Shown piece by piece: positions 26,942 through 36,227 of a stretch of 64,000 nucleotides of DNA. Made by a program: the position numbers and the translations under genes. The number at the start of each line of letters is the position of its first letter. Position 1 is the first letter of the stretch. The stretch comes from Roseburia intestinalis L1-82 (GTDB lineage: Bacteria > Bacillota > Clostridia > Lachnospirales > Lachnospiraceae). The stretch covers positions 205,001 through 269,000 of the forward strand of contig NZ_LR027880.1 in assembly GCF_900537995.1 (NCBI RefSeq), in the 5' to 3' direction. The notes below the pieces were generated by a model. The model saw nothing but the letters and a program-made list of their open reading frames with translations. It had not been told where the DNA came from and ran no database searches.

Positions 26942-29083
26942 ATGAAAAAACAGGTTTACAGAAAACTACTGGCGGCATGTGTCAGCGTAAGTCTTGGAAC
27001 TGTTCTTCTGGCAGGATGTGGGGATTCTGCCGGAACGACAGGGACAAAGACAGAAGACGTTTCTTTAACAACAGAAGCACAGAATGAAGCCCGGACAGCG
27101 GATGTATCAGAGGCACAGCAGGAATCAGAAACACAGACAGAAGTACAGGAGAACGATACATCGGAAGATGTGATTGAGCCGGTGGGAGAAGTTACAACAT
27201 TCACGCTGCCGGACGGACCGGAGGAGTCTGATATTTTTGTGCAACCGGTTGCTGATATTTCGGATGACTTTATCCGAGGCATGGATGCATCCGCAGTTCT
27301 TTCTGTGGAAAACAGCGGGGCTGTGTATTATGGCTACGATGGAAAAGAGCAGGATGTGTTTGAGACACTTGCACAGTCCGGAGTCAATTATATCCGCCTG
27401 CGTGTATGGAATGATCCGTATGACGAGAACGGTAATGGCTATGGCGGCGGAAACAATGATCTGACGACTGCCATGAAACTTGGCGTGCGTGCAGCCAGAT
27501 ACGGAATGAAGGTCTGCATTGATTTTCACTATTCAGATTTCTGGGCAGATCCGAAAAGACAGCATGCACCGAAGGCATGGGAAGGTATGACAGTCGATGA
27601 AAAGAGTGATGCACTCTATGATTATACGACAGAGAGCCTTGGAAAGCTGTTAGATGCCGGTGTGGATGTCGGGATGGTGCAGATCGGAAATGAGATCAAT
27701 AACGGTATGTCCGGGGAAACAGATGTGGATGCCGTGATGCAGCTTTTAAATTCCGGAAGTAAGGCAGTGAGAGAAGTGGCAGAGTCTTATGGAAAAGACA
27801 TTAAAGTTGCCGTACATTATACGAACATTGAGGATAATGACCAGATCGATACGATGGCAGCAAATTTAAAAGATGCCGGTGTGGACTATGATATGTTTGG
27901 TCTTTCCTTTTATCCGTTCTGGGACGGAACCAATGAAAATATGCAGAACGTAGCAAAACTGATCGAGGATAAGTACGGAAAAGAAGTATATATTGCAGAG
28001 ACTTCTTACTGTTATACATCTGAGGATGGAGACGGTTTTAGCAACAGCCTGAAAGGAACCGATGACCTGACAGACGGTTACGGTGCAACGGTACAGAGTC
28101 AGGCAACAGTGATCCGTGATATCTGTGCAGCCGCAAATGAGGCCGGAGTGGAAGGTGTCTTTTACTGGGAAGGCACATGGATCCCTGTCGGATCAGCCGA
28201 TGCGGATAATTCCGCTCTGTGGGAGAAATACGGAAGCGGTTGGGCAAGCAGTTATTCGGCTGAGTATGACCCGGATGATGCAGGGTTATACTATGGAGGC
28301 TGTTCCTGGGACAATCAGGCAATGTTTGATTTTACCGGACACCCACTGGCTTCTTTGAATGTATTTAAGTATTTAAAATATGGCGCAACAGCGCCGCTTG
28401 CAGTTGACTATATCCCGGATGTTTACGTCTCCTGCAATGTAGGCGAAGATCTGGTTCTGCCGGAGAGTATTGATGTTGTATACAATGACCGTTCACAGAA
28501 TAAAAAACAATCTGTAAGCTGGAATGAGACACAGATGAAGGCAATCGATACCACGAAAGCCGGCAGTTATGAGATCGAAGGGGCATTGGAAGAGGGAACC
28601 ACTGTTACCGCGCATGTGGAAGTGGAAATGGTAAATTATGCGGTCAATCCAGGTTTTGAAGATAAAAACCGTTCAATGTGGAAAGTCTCTTATGAAGGGG
28701 AAGCCGATCCGACTGATTATCAGGTAAAAGCGGATGATGCACATTCCGGTGAGACCGCATTTCACTTCTGGTCCGGGGATTCGGATATGGAATTTTCCAT
28801 TGAGCAGGAAGTGACCGGTCTGGAGAATGGGACGTATCAGTTGTCTGTATTTTCACAGGGCGGTGATATGTCATCGGATGCGTCCATGGAACTGTATGCA
28901 GTGACAGCAGATGGCGGGCAGACGGCTCCGTTTATGCTGACCACCTACAATGACTGGCAGAATCCGACGATTAAGGAGATTAAGGTTACGGATGGAACGG
29001 TTAAGATTGGGGTACGGTTCCAGTGTAACGTGGGCAGCTGGGGAACAGTGGATGATTTCACGCTGAACCGGATTTCGGACTGA
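26942..29083 (+). CDS. GH53 endo-beta-1,4-galactanase lipoprotein
   Basis: A 713-residue surface lipoprotein that should cut beta-1,4-galactan side chains of pectin. The signal peptide ends in the lipobox LLAGC with Cys26, followed by a Thr/Glu-rich linker to about residue 100. The GH53 barrel spans about 110-465 with the acid/base Glu251 in QIGNEINNG and the nucleophile Glu353 in IAETSYCYT. A bacterial Ig-like domain (about 480-560) and a C-terminal CBM61-like galactan-binding module (about 565-713, NPGFEDKNRSMW to WGTVDDFTL) follow. ATG 26942 is chosen because AGGTG lies 6 bases upstream and the lipoprotein signal starts there; the frame is open upstream but lacks similarity. It is a single gene with promoter, operator and terminator. 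Confidence 0.93.
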   Translation: MKKQVYRKLLAACVSVSLGTVLLAGCGDSAGTTGTKTEDVSLTTEAQNEARTADVSEAQQESETQTEVQENDTSEDVIEPVGEVTTFTLPDGPEESDIFVQPVADISDDFIRGMDASAVLSVENSGAVYYGYDGKEQDVFETLAQSGVNYIRLRVWNDPYDENGNGYGGGNNDLTTAMKLGVRAARYGMKVCIDFHYSDFWADPKRQHAPKAWEGMTVDEKSDALYDYTTESLGKLLDAGVDVGMVQIGNEINNGMSGETDVDAVMQLLNSGSKAVREVAESYGKDIKVAVHYTNIEDNDQIDTMAANLKDAGVDYDMFGLSFYPFWDGTNENMQNVAKLIEDKYGKEVYIAETSYCYTSEDGDGFSNSLKGTDDLTDGYGATVQSQATVIRDICAAANEAGVEGVFYWEGTWIPVGSADADNSALWEKYGSGWASSYSAEYDPDDAGLYYGGCSWDNQAMFDFTGHPLASLNVFKYLKYGATAPLAVDYIPDVYVSCNVGEDLVLPESIDVVYNDRSQNKKQSVSWNETQMKAIDTTKAGSYEIEGALEEGTTVTAHVEVEMVNYAVNPGFEDKNRSMWKVSYEGEADPTDYQVKADDAHSGETAFHFWSGDSDMEFSIEQEVTGLENGTYQLSVFSQGGDMSSDASMELYAVTADGGQTAPFMLTTYNDWQNPTIKEIKVTDGTVKIGVRFQCNVGSWGTVDDFTLNRISD

Positions 29084-29453
29084 TCGTTTCATTAAATCAA
29101 AATAGTTTGTAGATTTGGTTCAATCAAAGGATGGACGCTTGGCGGACATTTGAATCTTATGAATAAAAAGCATGTTTGTTTCAGAATAAATATTCTGGGG
29201 CAGACATGCTTTTTTTCATTTTTTCTCCCAAAGTCACAAAAACAGCCTCGGCTTTGTGCAATTTGCCAGCCGCTAAGTTGTGAGCCACCTTTTGACACCC
29301 GAATCTTCATAGGAAATTACGTCCTATGAATGAAAAAGCCCTCCGGGCGGGATGCGCACCTCGCGGAGAAGAAGTTTGCTGTAAACAGCACCGCTCGAGC
29401 GCGAAAGAGTCGCAAGCGACTCTTTTCAGACTGTAGACAAAGCAGCACTTGAT
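29084..29453. other. intergenic region after the galactanase gene
   Basis: Besides the terminator listed separately, this stretch holds a perfect hairpin AAAGAGTCGC (29404-29413)/GCGACTCTTT (29416-29425) and the left half of a stem AAAGCAGCACT (29439-29449)/AGTGCTGCTTT (29464-29474). The second stem encloses the stop codon of the transposase remnant. I see no credible coding frame. Confidence 0.6.
29165..29216 (+). terminator. terminator of the GH53 gene
   Basis: AAAAAGCATGTTTG (29165-29178) pairs with CAGACATGCTTTTTTT (29201-29216) with one mismatch; the loop contains a smaller AGAATA/TATTCT stem. The T-run is within the 3' arm and tail. Confidence 0.8.
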
Positions 29454-29753
29454 TTAACACTCGAGTGCTGCTTTTCTGTAACTTGTCCTGTTATCACACA
29501 TATTTTTGAAAAGTATGCAAAAACAGTGTTTTTTGAGTGCTCTCTTGTGGAGCATTTCTGCCAGCTTTTTCAGATTCATGCACGTAAATGTAAGCCCGAC
29601 TTTTAATTCCATTCGAGCTTTTCCTTTCATCTGCGTATAACGAAATCCATGGTTCTCTTTTGCTGTTCCAAATATCCGTTCTATCGTTTCTTTCCGTTGG
29701 TCATATAATTCTTTCACGCCTATCGTGTGACGGATATCTTCACATCGTTCCAT
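29454..29753 (-). pseudogene. IS1182-type transposase, C-terminal remnant
   Basis: The last 99 codons of an IS1182-family DDE transposase. The segment CEDIRHT..KELYDQRKETIERIFGTAKENHGFRYT followed by MNLKKLAEM is characteristic of the C-terminal end of this family. Full-length proteins have about 450-550 residues, so most of the gene is missing, including the first catalytic Asp residues. The fragment is joined directly to a broken aldo/keto reductase gene. Confidence 0.8.
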
Positions 29754-29754
29754 G

Positions 29755-30139
29755 TAAGGTTCCCTGCTTTATATGCCTCTTCCATCGCACGGTAAGTTCC
29801 ATAATAATCGCCAAATGGCTGGTGGATCAGCAGAAGATCGACATAGTCTGTTTTTAACTTCTTTAAGGATTCCTCGATGGATGCTTTTGCCTTCTCATAG
29901 CCGGCATTGCTGATCCATATTTTTGTCGTGATAAAAAGCTCTTCGCGCGGCAACCCGCATTTCTCGAGCGCATTGCCGACACCTTCCTCGTTGCCGTATG
30001 CCTGTGCCGTATCAATGCTGCGGTAGCCAATCGAGATCGCATCTAAGACGCAGCGCTCCGTATCTTCCGGCGGTGTCTGATAAACTCCGTAACCTAACAT
30101 TGGCATTTTTACGCCGTTATTTAATGTTGTGTATTCCAT
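29755..30139 (-). pseudogene. aldo/keto reductase, truncated N-terminal half
   Basis: About 128 codons of an NADPH-dependent aldo/keto reductase remain out of the usual 270-280. The catalytic tetrad is present: Asp in SIDTAQAYG, Tyr in the same motif, Lys in TTKIW and His in LLIHQPFGDYY. Homology ends at the residues KAGNL (29756-29770); the next codons belong to the transposase remnant and run to a stop at 29720. The cofactor-binding C-terminal half is missing, so the product is very unlikely to work. The start at 30139 has GGAAGGA upstream. Confidence 0.85.
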
Positions 30140-30312
30140 TTGATATTCCTTCCTATTCTGTCAAGCCTAAATCTCCTTTATATATTTATACTGATATTTC
30201 GGACATTATTTATCAAGCATGGGAAGGCAGATAATACAAATGAAATTCAAAATGAGGATGAGCAGATCGTGCAGAAAGTGATGTGATTTAATTAAAAATA
30301 ATGCTTTAGCCA

Positions 30313-30409
30313 GAGAAAGTGGCTCATAAAAATGTGATAAATAATGAAAAAGTCCCACATAAAAATGTAAAATCATAGAAAAAGTGGCTCATGAAAGTGT
30401 GAAAAGAGT
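30313..30409 (+). repeat. three direct repeats of about 32 bp before the split gene
   Basis: Three copies of GAAAAAGTGGCTCATAAAAA-TGTG with changes start at 30313, 30346 and 30378, so the spacing is 33 and 32 bp, about three helical turns. A perfect TATAAT follows at 30411-30416 and no good -35 hexamer is visible, so the promoter may depend on an activator, or the repeats may bind a repressor. The gene starts at 30459. Confidence 0.65.
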
Positions 30410-30458
30410 GTATAATAAGGAATATTTGAGGGGCCACAAAGCGTTGGGGGATAAAACC

Positions 30459-32756
30459 ATGGATAAATTATCAATATGGGATAGTGAGCATATATTAGAT
30501 AAGATTTCATTATGTACATTGGAAAAGGGGCAGAAAATAGAGAGGAAGAAAACAACTGATTTTCCGCTGCCAGATATATTAAAAGATTTTTATAGAGATG
30601 CAGAAATATGTGGGGACTTTTACTCTAAGGAAAATCTGAAACTTCTTTATGATGAATACAATGAGAAACAGGAACATATCGGTATTACCGTTGAACAGTT
30701 ACAACAGGATGGCTGGATTCTTGTAATGTATGATCGGTGGAGTTCATCTTTAAAAAGTTTGTCAATTTGGGAAAAAATCGTAATTGACAATGAATATAAA
30801 GACGAGAAAATTATCCGTTTTCTTGTGTGGCTTGGGAAAAAAGCCAGAAAGAAATATAATATAAAAATTTCCGATCCGGAAAATAAGCTGGAAAAGTGGA
30901 GAGGATTATACCGTGACCTGCCGGATGTGGACTGGTTTGTGCAGCAGCATTATTTAGTGATGGAAAACAATAATTATTATGCGTATCGTGCATACACATA
31001 TTGGAATGAGATAGATCAGGCATTAGCTGGGTTATGGCTGGAGTGGAAAGAGGAAAAGTCTGCAGAATGGATGAAACTTGCGAGGGCATTACATGGAACA
31101 TATGACATTTTCAAATATTTGGACTACGGGGAGAGAAGGAATTTATTTCTTTATATACAAGATGAATTTTTCTATAAGATGGATATTCCGAACTGGGAAC
31201 AGACAAATGAATTTTATAGAAAAAAAAGACTGTTTGAATCAGCCGGATATTTAAAAAATCCAGATAAATATAACCATGTAGGGTTATGGTGTGGCAACCG
31301 TGTACTGGATCGGAAGAATTATAATCAATATGGATTCGAATACTATAGAAACGAGGATGTACATGAATATGACAGCATGCTGATCCTGTATCCAATGCTT
31401 TTATATATGGAATGGGGAACAGATGGCGACAGCAAAAGTTTTTGTGGTCAACTCGAAAAGTATGATGAAATTTGTCAGTTTTATATGTTTTATCATTATA
31501 GTCCGTCTTTATTATATGAAATGTTTGTTACAAAAGGGACTTTTTATATGGCATTCCGGGAACTGGTCCGCTGTCAGAGGAATTCTTTGTTAAGTGAGGA
31601 GATTTTTGAGCATACGGTAGTTGAAATCGTACAAAAAATATTTGAGGAGGGCTGCAAAAGAAAAAACTTTTTAAATGGTCAGCAAATAGGAATGTGTCTG
31701 CTGGACTTAATGTACATAAAGACGCAGAAGAAATATCATGAGGATTCTTTATTGGTAAAAATCATTGATCTTGTTGGGACGAAGACTTATTTTGAGGTTA
31801 TATGGAAAGATATGCATTCCTATTTTCAGGAACTTTTTAAGCTGGAAAATACTGTGGAGTGGGTAAACGCATACCATCTGATCCTGATTTGTATCAAAAG
31901 ATGGTTCTACATGAAGCCAGATCGTCAGGAATGTGGTTACTTTGATGATTTTCTCGAAGTGGTCTGGGAGGGATATCAGATTGTATTTAACAGGGGAGAA
32001 CATATAAAATTTTTGGATGTATCCTATTTGGAGCCGGAGATATGTAATAGTTTATACGAAAAGTATATTCAAAAAAATAACAGTTCTGAGAAAAGGAAGC
32101 GGCTTTTTGCAAGAATTGATCTGGATAATGCAGAAGATACGATACCATATTATTATTTCAAAAAATTGCTGGAAATTCTCTATAATATCCTGGACATGCA
32201 GGAAGAAAAAGATGAGGTCGTCAAGTCAGTTTTCATTGAGGTTTTAGAGCAGGCATTGTTGAAGGAGCAGGCAGCGGAAGGCAAAAAGAACAGAGCGTAC
32301 TTTGAGTATTCATATATGCAGATATATTCCGCCGAGGATATAATAGCGAAATGTATAAAAACGTTGTCAAGTACAAATAACTCAGAAAAGTATATAATGG
32401 AACAACTGTTAGAGAGAGACATCCCGGATTTATTAGTCTATTTTGAAGCAGCGGCAGATGAGGAATTTAAAACGAAACTGATAGATAAGATCAATGAAAA
32501 AGCTGCAATAGATTCCCTGAATGTTTTTCATGATGAAAGAGCAATCGATATTGTTTTAGATAACAAAATAGCCAGTTTATATCCAGCAGTACAAGACCTT
32601 ATAGAAAAGAAATTAGCCGGATGGAAGAAAAATAATCTGCCGGAAAAAAGTGATGTTGTAAGATATGCATTACATCAGAAATGGAGATTAAAGTACATCC
32701 GTGGCGAGTATAAGTCGATTCTGGAGACCAGCTATGAAAAGTCAACCATAAATTAG
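30459..32756 (+). pseudogene. large unrecognised protein, 5' part, interrupted by IS110
   Basis: Codons 1-755 of a protein that I cannot assign, followed by 11 codons from the inserted element (ETSYEKSTIN and stop at 32756). Taking out 32725-34299 (1575 bp) joins ATTCTGG to GGAATAA in frame and gives one open frame of 1185 codons ending at 35591. This part is soluble, rich in Trp, Tyr, Lys and Glu, and almost all alpha-helical, without transmembrane segments or a P-loop. ATG 30459 is supported by GGGGG 8-9 bases upstream; the frame is open to 30384 but that part overlaps the direct repeats. The low GC and its setting between two IS scars suggest horizontal origin. A role in defence is considered in the findings. 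Confidence 0.75.
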
Positions 32757-32857
32757 CAAAAAATTTCTTTTTCATATCGGTGGTAAAAAAGGGTAACTTT
32801 AATAGAGCTCCCTTAGGGTGCTTTTTCAAAATCTATCGATATTGGTATACAGACCTC

Positions 32858-34027
32858 TTATTCGAGGTTGAATTCTACTTCGCCAGTGAGCATCTTCCAG
32901 ATGACTCTGACAAGCTTGCCGGCACAGTGCCCAAGTGCATTGTAGTGAGACCGGCCTTCAGCCCTCTTGGCATCATAATAAGCCTTGAAGGTTGCGTTGT
33001 TTCTGACAACGTTCCAAGCTGCATTTACAAGGGCATATCGTAAAACACGAGAGCCACGTTTGGACATCCTTGTTGTCTTAGCCTGAAAGTTACCAGACTG
33101 ATAAACAGAAGGATCCAAACCGGCAAAAGCAAGCAGCTTGTTAGGATTGGAGAAACGGTGAATATCACCTATTTCACCAAGAATCATTCCACCATTGATA
33201 TAACCGATACCAGGAATGGTCATGATGACAGAATCGTTGAATTTCATGATATCCGTCATCTCAGCTTCAATCTTTTCTAATTGGCTATCCAGTAACTCGA
33301 TTTGTTGAATGGTTTGAGTTATCTGAATAGATATAGCGCTGTCGTTAGCACCGACAGACTTCTGTGCGAGAACTCTTAATTCTTTGGCCTGTTCTTTGGT
33401 AAAGTGTCCGTGTGAGTTCACTTTGAGCAGATTTGCCAGATGAGTCATATGCATGGAAGCAATCTCTTTTGGAGAAGGTGCTTCTTTTAATAAAGCATAG
33501 ACAGCGTGTTGATGCAGACCGGATTTGAAAAAGTATTGAATCTCCGGAAAGACCTGATCAACATAGGTTGTCAGTTGAATTTTCAATCGGGTACGTTGCT
33601 TTATGGTTTTCTGACGGAAACGTCCCAATGCCTTAAGATCCATCATATCGAGATCGAAGAAGCTGACGAATCTGAGGTTGTCCTGCATCATAAGAGTTTT
33701 AGCAATCACGTAAGTGTCGACCTTATCTGTCTTAGTTTTGCGAACGTTATTTTTTCGCATTTGACAGGTTTTGATGGGGTTCAACACACACACTTGGTAA
33801 AGCTCAGTAACAAGGTATCGAACAAGGTTGTCACCGTAGTGTGCCGTTGACTCAAGACCGATGATGAGGCTGTTCTTATCGAATGATTCGAGTTTAGAGA
33901 CCAGCAGTTGGAAGCCATCAGCGTCATTTGTGAATTTGAACGGCTCAATGATTATTTCACCGTCGGAAGAAATCGCAGCGGCGAAATGATTAAGTTTGGC
34001 AATATCAATGCCTACGTAAATTTTCAT
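32858..34027 (-). CDS. IS110-family recombinase (transposase), copy A
   Basis: A 389-residue DEDD recombinase of the IS110 family, which inserts its element under guidance of a bridge RNA. The N-terminal RuvC-like domain has Asp8 in GIDIAK, Glu in [11 protein letters not shown] and Asp in [11 protein letters not shown]. The C-terminal Transposase_20 domain has [18 protein letters not shown] and [12 protein letters not shown], with the serine of its active site. I place the start at ATG 34027, because GGGAGG lies 9 bases upstream and the [12 protein letters not shown]-terminus is typical; the frame extends 16 codons further without similarity. Copy B differs by one residue (FKFTND here, FKFSND there). 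It looks complete and active. Confidence 0.95.
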   Translation of the reverse strand: MKIYVGIDIAKLNHFAAAISSDGEIIIEPFKFTNDADGFQLLVSKLESFDKNSLIIGLESTAHYGDNLVRYLVTELYQVCVLNPIKTCQMRKNNVRKTKTDKVDTYVIAKTLMMQDNLRFVSFFDLDMMDLKALGRFRQKTIKQRTRLKIQLTTYVDQVFPEIQYFFKSGLHQHAVYALLKEAPSPKEIASMHMTHLANLLKVNSHGHFTKEQAKELRVLAQKSVGANDSAISIQITQTIQQIELLDSQLEKIEAEMTDIMKFNDSVIMTIPGIGYINGGMILGEIGDIHRFSNPNKLLAFAGLDPSVYQSGNFQAKTTRMSKRGSRVLRYALVNAAWNVVRNNATFKAYYDAKRAEGRSHYNALGHCAGKLVRVIWKMLTGEVEFNLE

Positions 34028-34075
34028 GAGGTTGTACCTCCCTTTCCTAAAGTCTGATACCATGATGTCCACCAA

Positions 34076-34298
34076 CGATTATCATCGTAGACTTGATAGA
34101 AATAAGTACTCTGAGTGAAAAACACTCCGGCAACATCCAGCTAATAAACAATTCAGATAAAGGTAGTGGCAATACACTCCAGTTGAGTAGTCAAGCTACA
34201 GAAAACAAATCAAAAGTCCATAGTATCTGAATTGTATTGAACCACGATATTAAAAGAAAGGAAATATGTGATAATTAACTTCCTAATTATCATACAAG
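34076..34298 (-). ncRNA. candidate IS110 bridge RNA region, copy A
   Basis: The 5' noncoding end upstream of the recombinase is where IS110-group elements encode the bridge RNA that pairs with donor and target DNA. The region is highly foldable: ACAATTCAGATA (34148-34159) pairs perfectly with TATCTGAATTGT (34224-34235) around a 64-nt internal region that holds AGTG-GCAATA-CACT; GAGTG-AAAAA-CACTC lies near 34115-34129; and GATAATTA (34270-34277) pairs with TAATTATC (34284-34291) next to the element end. Exact ends of the RNA are not known. Confidence 0.5.
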
Positions 34299-35591
34299 GG
34301 GAATAATAAATTTTTTCAGGCAATCGTTTATACAGAAATCGAGGGATATAAGGATTTTACGAAAGCAGATCAGATCTGGAGGAGCATGATAGAGTCAAAG
34401 GATAAAGATGAGCAGTTTGCATCAGTTTATTTAAATTACCTGTATCTTTTGGACAGGGAATTATCTTCTGGTGAAGAGGGGGAAAAAGAACATATAGAAT
34501 ATGTGAATCATCAGTTTGAGTGGGTCTGCAGAATCATAGAAGATGAAAAAATCCAATGCTGGGGGCAAAAGCAGCGGGAAAATTATGTATGGTTTGTCGT
34601 CCGGCAAAAGAAACGTATGGGGGAAGATTATCTTCTTTCATTTTATTCCAATAAAAGTAAATATGAGTTGGCAATGTCTGTGGATGAGGTTATGGATACG
34701 GATCAAAGTAAGGTGGAACAGATAACATCCGGGATGCGTTTGAATCATGATTATCAGGATATTTCAGATGCAATCCGGGTGTTCTGGGCACAGACATTTG
34801 AAAAAAAGGCAGGCTCGTATTACCTGGCAAAAGGAATTACGGAAATAGAAAAACCAGGACAAACATTATTGGTTGATGCCGTATTAACGACCTGTGATGT
34901 TCTATATAATTTTGGACCACAATTAGTACATATCATTAAAAATGATGAAAAAGGTCTGAAAGATGACAAACCAGATTCTAAAAATAGTTTGGATCAAAAA
35001 AATGTAAAATATAAATTGTATGAGGACAATGTAACAATATTATTCCGGGAAATATTTAATCATTTATTTGGGGACAACATAAAAATATGTGTCCATGACC
35101 AGCAGAAAATGGGAAACACTGGATATGAGTATGGCGGTGTTTTTTCACCATCAGAGATTGATTTAACATTTTATTATGATGAAGGACAACATGAAATAGG
35201 GGAAGCATTTGTATTGAATGATAATACGTCAAAAGCTGTGTTTAAAGACCATATGGGAAAAATCATGGGAAACAATACAAGACATGAACCGTTATCATTT
35301 ATGCTTGTATTTGGAAATTTATATAAATCTTTAGAGGCGTGGAAGAAATATAGCGATTATATAGAGAATGGAGCGGGCGGAGATTTTGCTGATCAGGGGA
35401 TAGCCGGCATAGAGTGTCTGGCTTTTGATGAAGCTCCCTATTATATAAAAAAGTTTGAGCATAAATATCCCTGGCTGAATGTAACCCGGCAGAAAATCAT
35501 ATTTGATGATGGCAGGGAGCAGGAGGTGCTGCATATCTTTATTGATATGAGCAGGAGCAGAGAGGGGAATATACGGAGAAGTACAAAATGA
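34299..35591 (+). pseudogene. large unrecognised protein, 3' part, with nuclease-like domain
   Basis: The remaining 430 or so codons of the gene split by IS110 copy A. In the restored 1185-residue protein these are about residues 757-1185. The last 190 residues contain a GG-x-FSPSEIDLTFYYD segment, then HEIGEAFVLND, then a His/Lys helix (FKDHMGKIMGNN) and a hydrophobic strand (LSFMLVFGN). This order resembles the C-terminal PD-(D/E)xK-like domains I associate with phage-defence proteins, but the usual ExK reads EAF, so catalysis is uncertain. ATG 34386 follows GGAGGAG closely, so a 401-residue C-terminal protein might still be made. The stop overlaps the next gene by ATGA. Confidence 0.7.
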
Positions 35592-36121
35592 TGGAAAACG
35601 AATATCATATCACAGTAAACGACAGTGTCTTTCGTACAAAGCGCTGGGAACTGCATGCGGTAATCCTGTTTACAGGCTGTTTTGCGCTGCAGTTTGTGGT
35701 GTATAGTCTGTTTGACCATATGGGAATAATCCATAACCATGACATGGAAGAATATATGCCGGAAATTGCTTTGGCGGTTACGGTTTTTGTGACATGCATG
35801 TATTATTTTATCAGAGAAAAACGAACCAATGGTGTTATGAAACTGGGGATCAGCTTTCGGGAGGATTCTGTTAAAATCTCAGCGAATGGGAAGGACTATA
35901 TCGTAAAGCATGATGAGATCACGGAAGTCCGTAAAATGATGGTCATTGATCGTATGCATGATAAAAAAGGCTGTTACAGGATGAAAATAAAATGTCATGG
36001 CAGGAGTAATCTTGAATTTGAGACCACGCAGCAGGAGTATGAGGCTCATTTGGATTTTGAAAAGACAGAGCTGTTTATTTTTTATGATGCGTGTAAGAAA
36101 GCCGGGTTGAAGTGTTGTTAA
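35588..36121 (+). CDS. membrane-anchored PH-like protein, partner of the split gene
   Basis: A 177-residue protein of unknown role. Two hydrophobic helices (about 25-45 and 60-80) put both ends in the cytoplasm; the remainder (about 88-177) alternates beta-strands and one C-terminal helix, like bacterial PH or YcxB-like domains (GISFREDSVKISANGKDYIVKHDEI). Its ATG overlaps the TGA of the upstream gene (ATGA at 35588-35591), so the two were translated together and probably act together. The IS110 insertion upstream may have reduced its expression. I see no terminator after it. Confidence 0.75.
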   Translation: MMENEYHITVNDSVFRTKRWELHAVILFTGCFALQFVVYSLFDHMGIIHNHDMEEYMPEIALAVTVFVTCMYYFIREKRTNGVMKLGISFREDSVKISANGKDYIVKHDEITEVRKMMVIDRMHDKKGCYRMKIKCHGRSNLEFETTQQEYEAHLDFEKTELFIFYDACKKAGLKCC

Positions 36122-36174
36122 AATTGATCTGGACAGATTTCCAGCATAATTTCTAGCTATTCCCCTTTATTTGT

Positions 36175-36198
36175 GATACACTGGAACAAGAGTGTATC
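36175..36198. promoter_or_regulatory. palindrome before the chemoreceptor gene
   Basis: GATACACT (36175-36182) and AGTGTATC (36191-36198) form a perfect 8-bp inverted repeat around 8 bases, 30 bases before the start codon. It may be an operator or a leader hairpin. Confidence 0.4.
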
Positions 36199-36227
36199 GT
36201 GAATTTTTACAGAGAGGATAAAAAGCT

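Larger units (their letters stand above)
32723..34298 (-). mobile_element. IS110-family insertion sequence, copy A
   Basis: A 1576-bp segment repeated at 57160-58735 with only about three substitutions that I noticed; the boundaries come from where the two copies stop matching. There are no terminal inverted repeats, as usual for IS110. It has one recombinase gene on the minus strand, a long (271-nt) noncoding region before it and a 135-nt one after it. In this copy a GG dinucleotide at 32723-32724 and again at 34298-34299 can be read as the duplicated core. Confidence 0.9.

Noticed and set aside
29092..29310. 72-codon frame on the minus strand after the galactanase gene.
   Set aside because: It crosses the terminator hairpin of the galactanase gene and has no start signal.
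32780..33043. 87-codon plus-strand frame in IS110, present in both copies.
   Set aside because: It is antisense to the recombinase 3' end, without a ribosome binding site of note; its conservation follows from the identity of the two elements.
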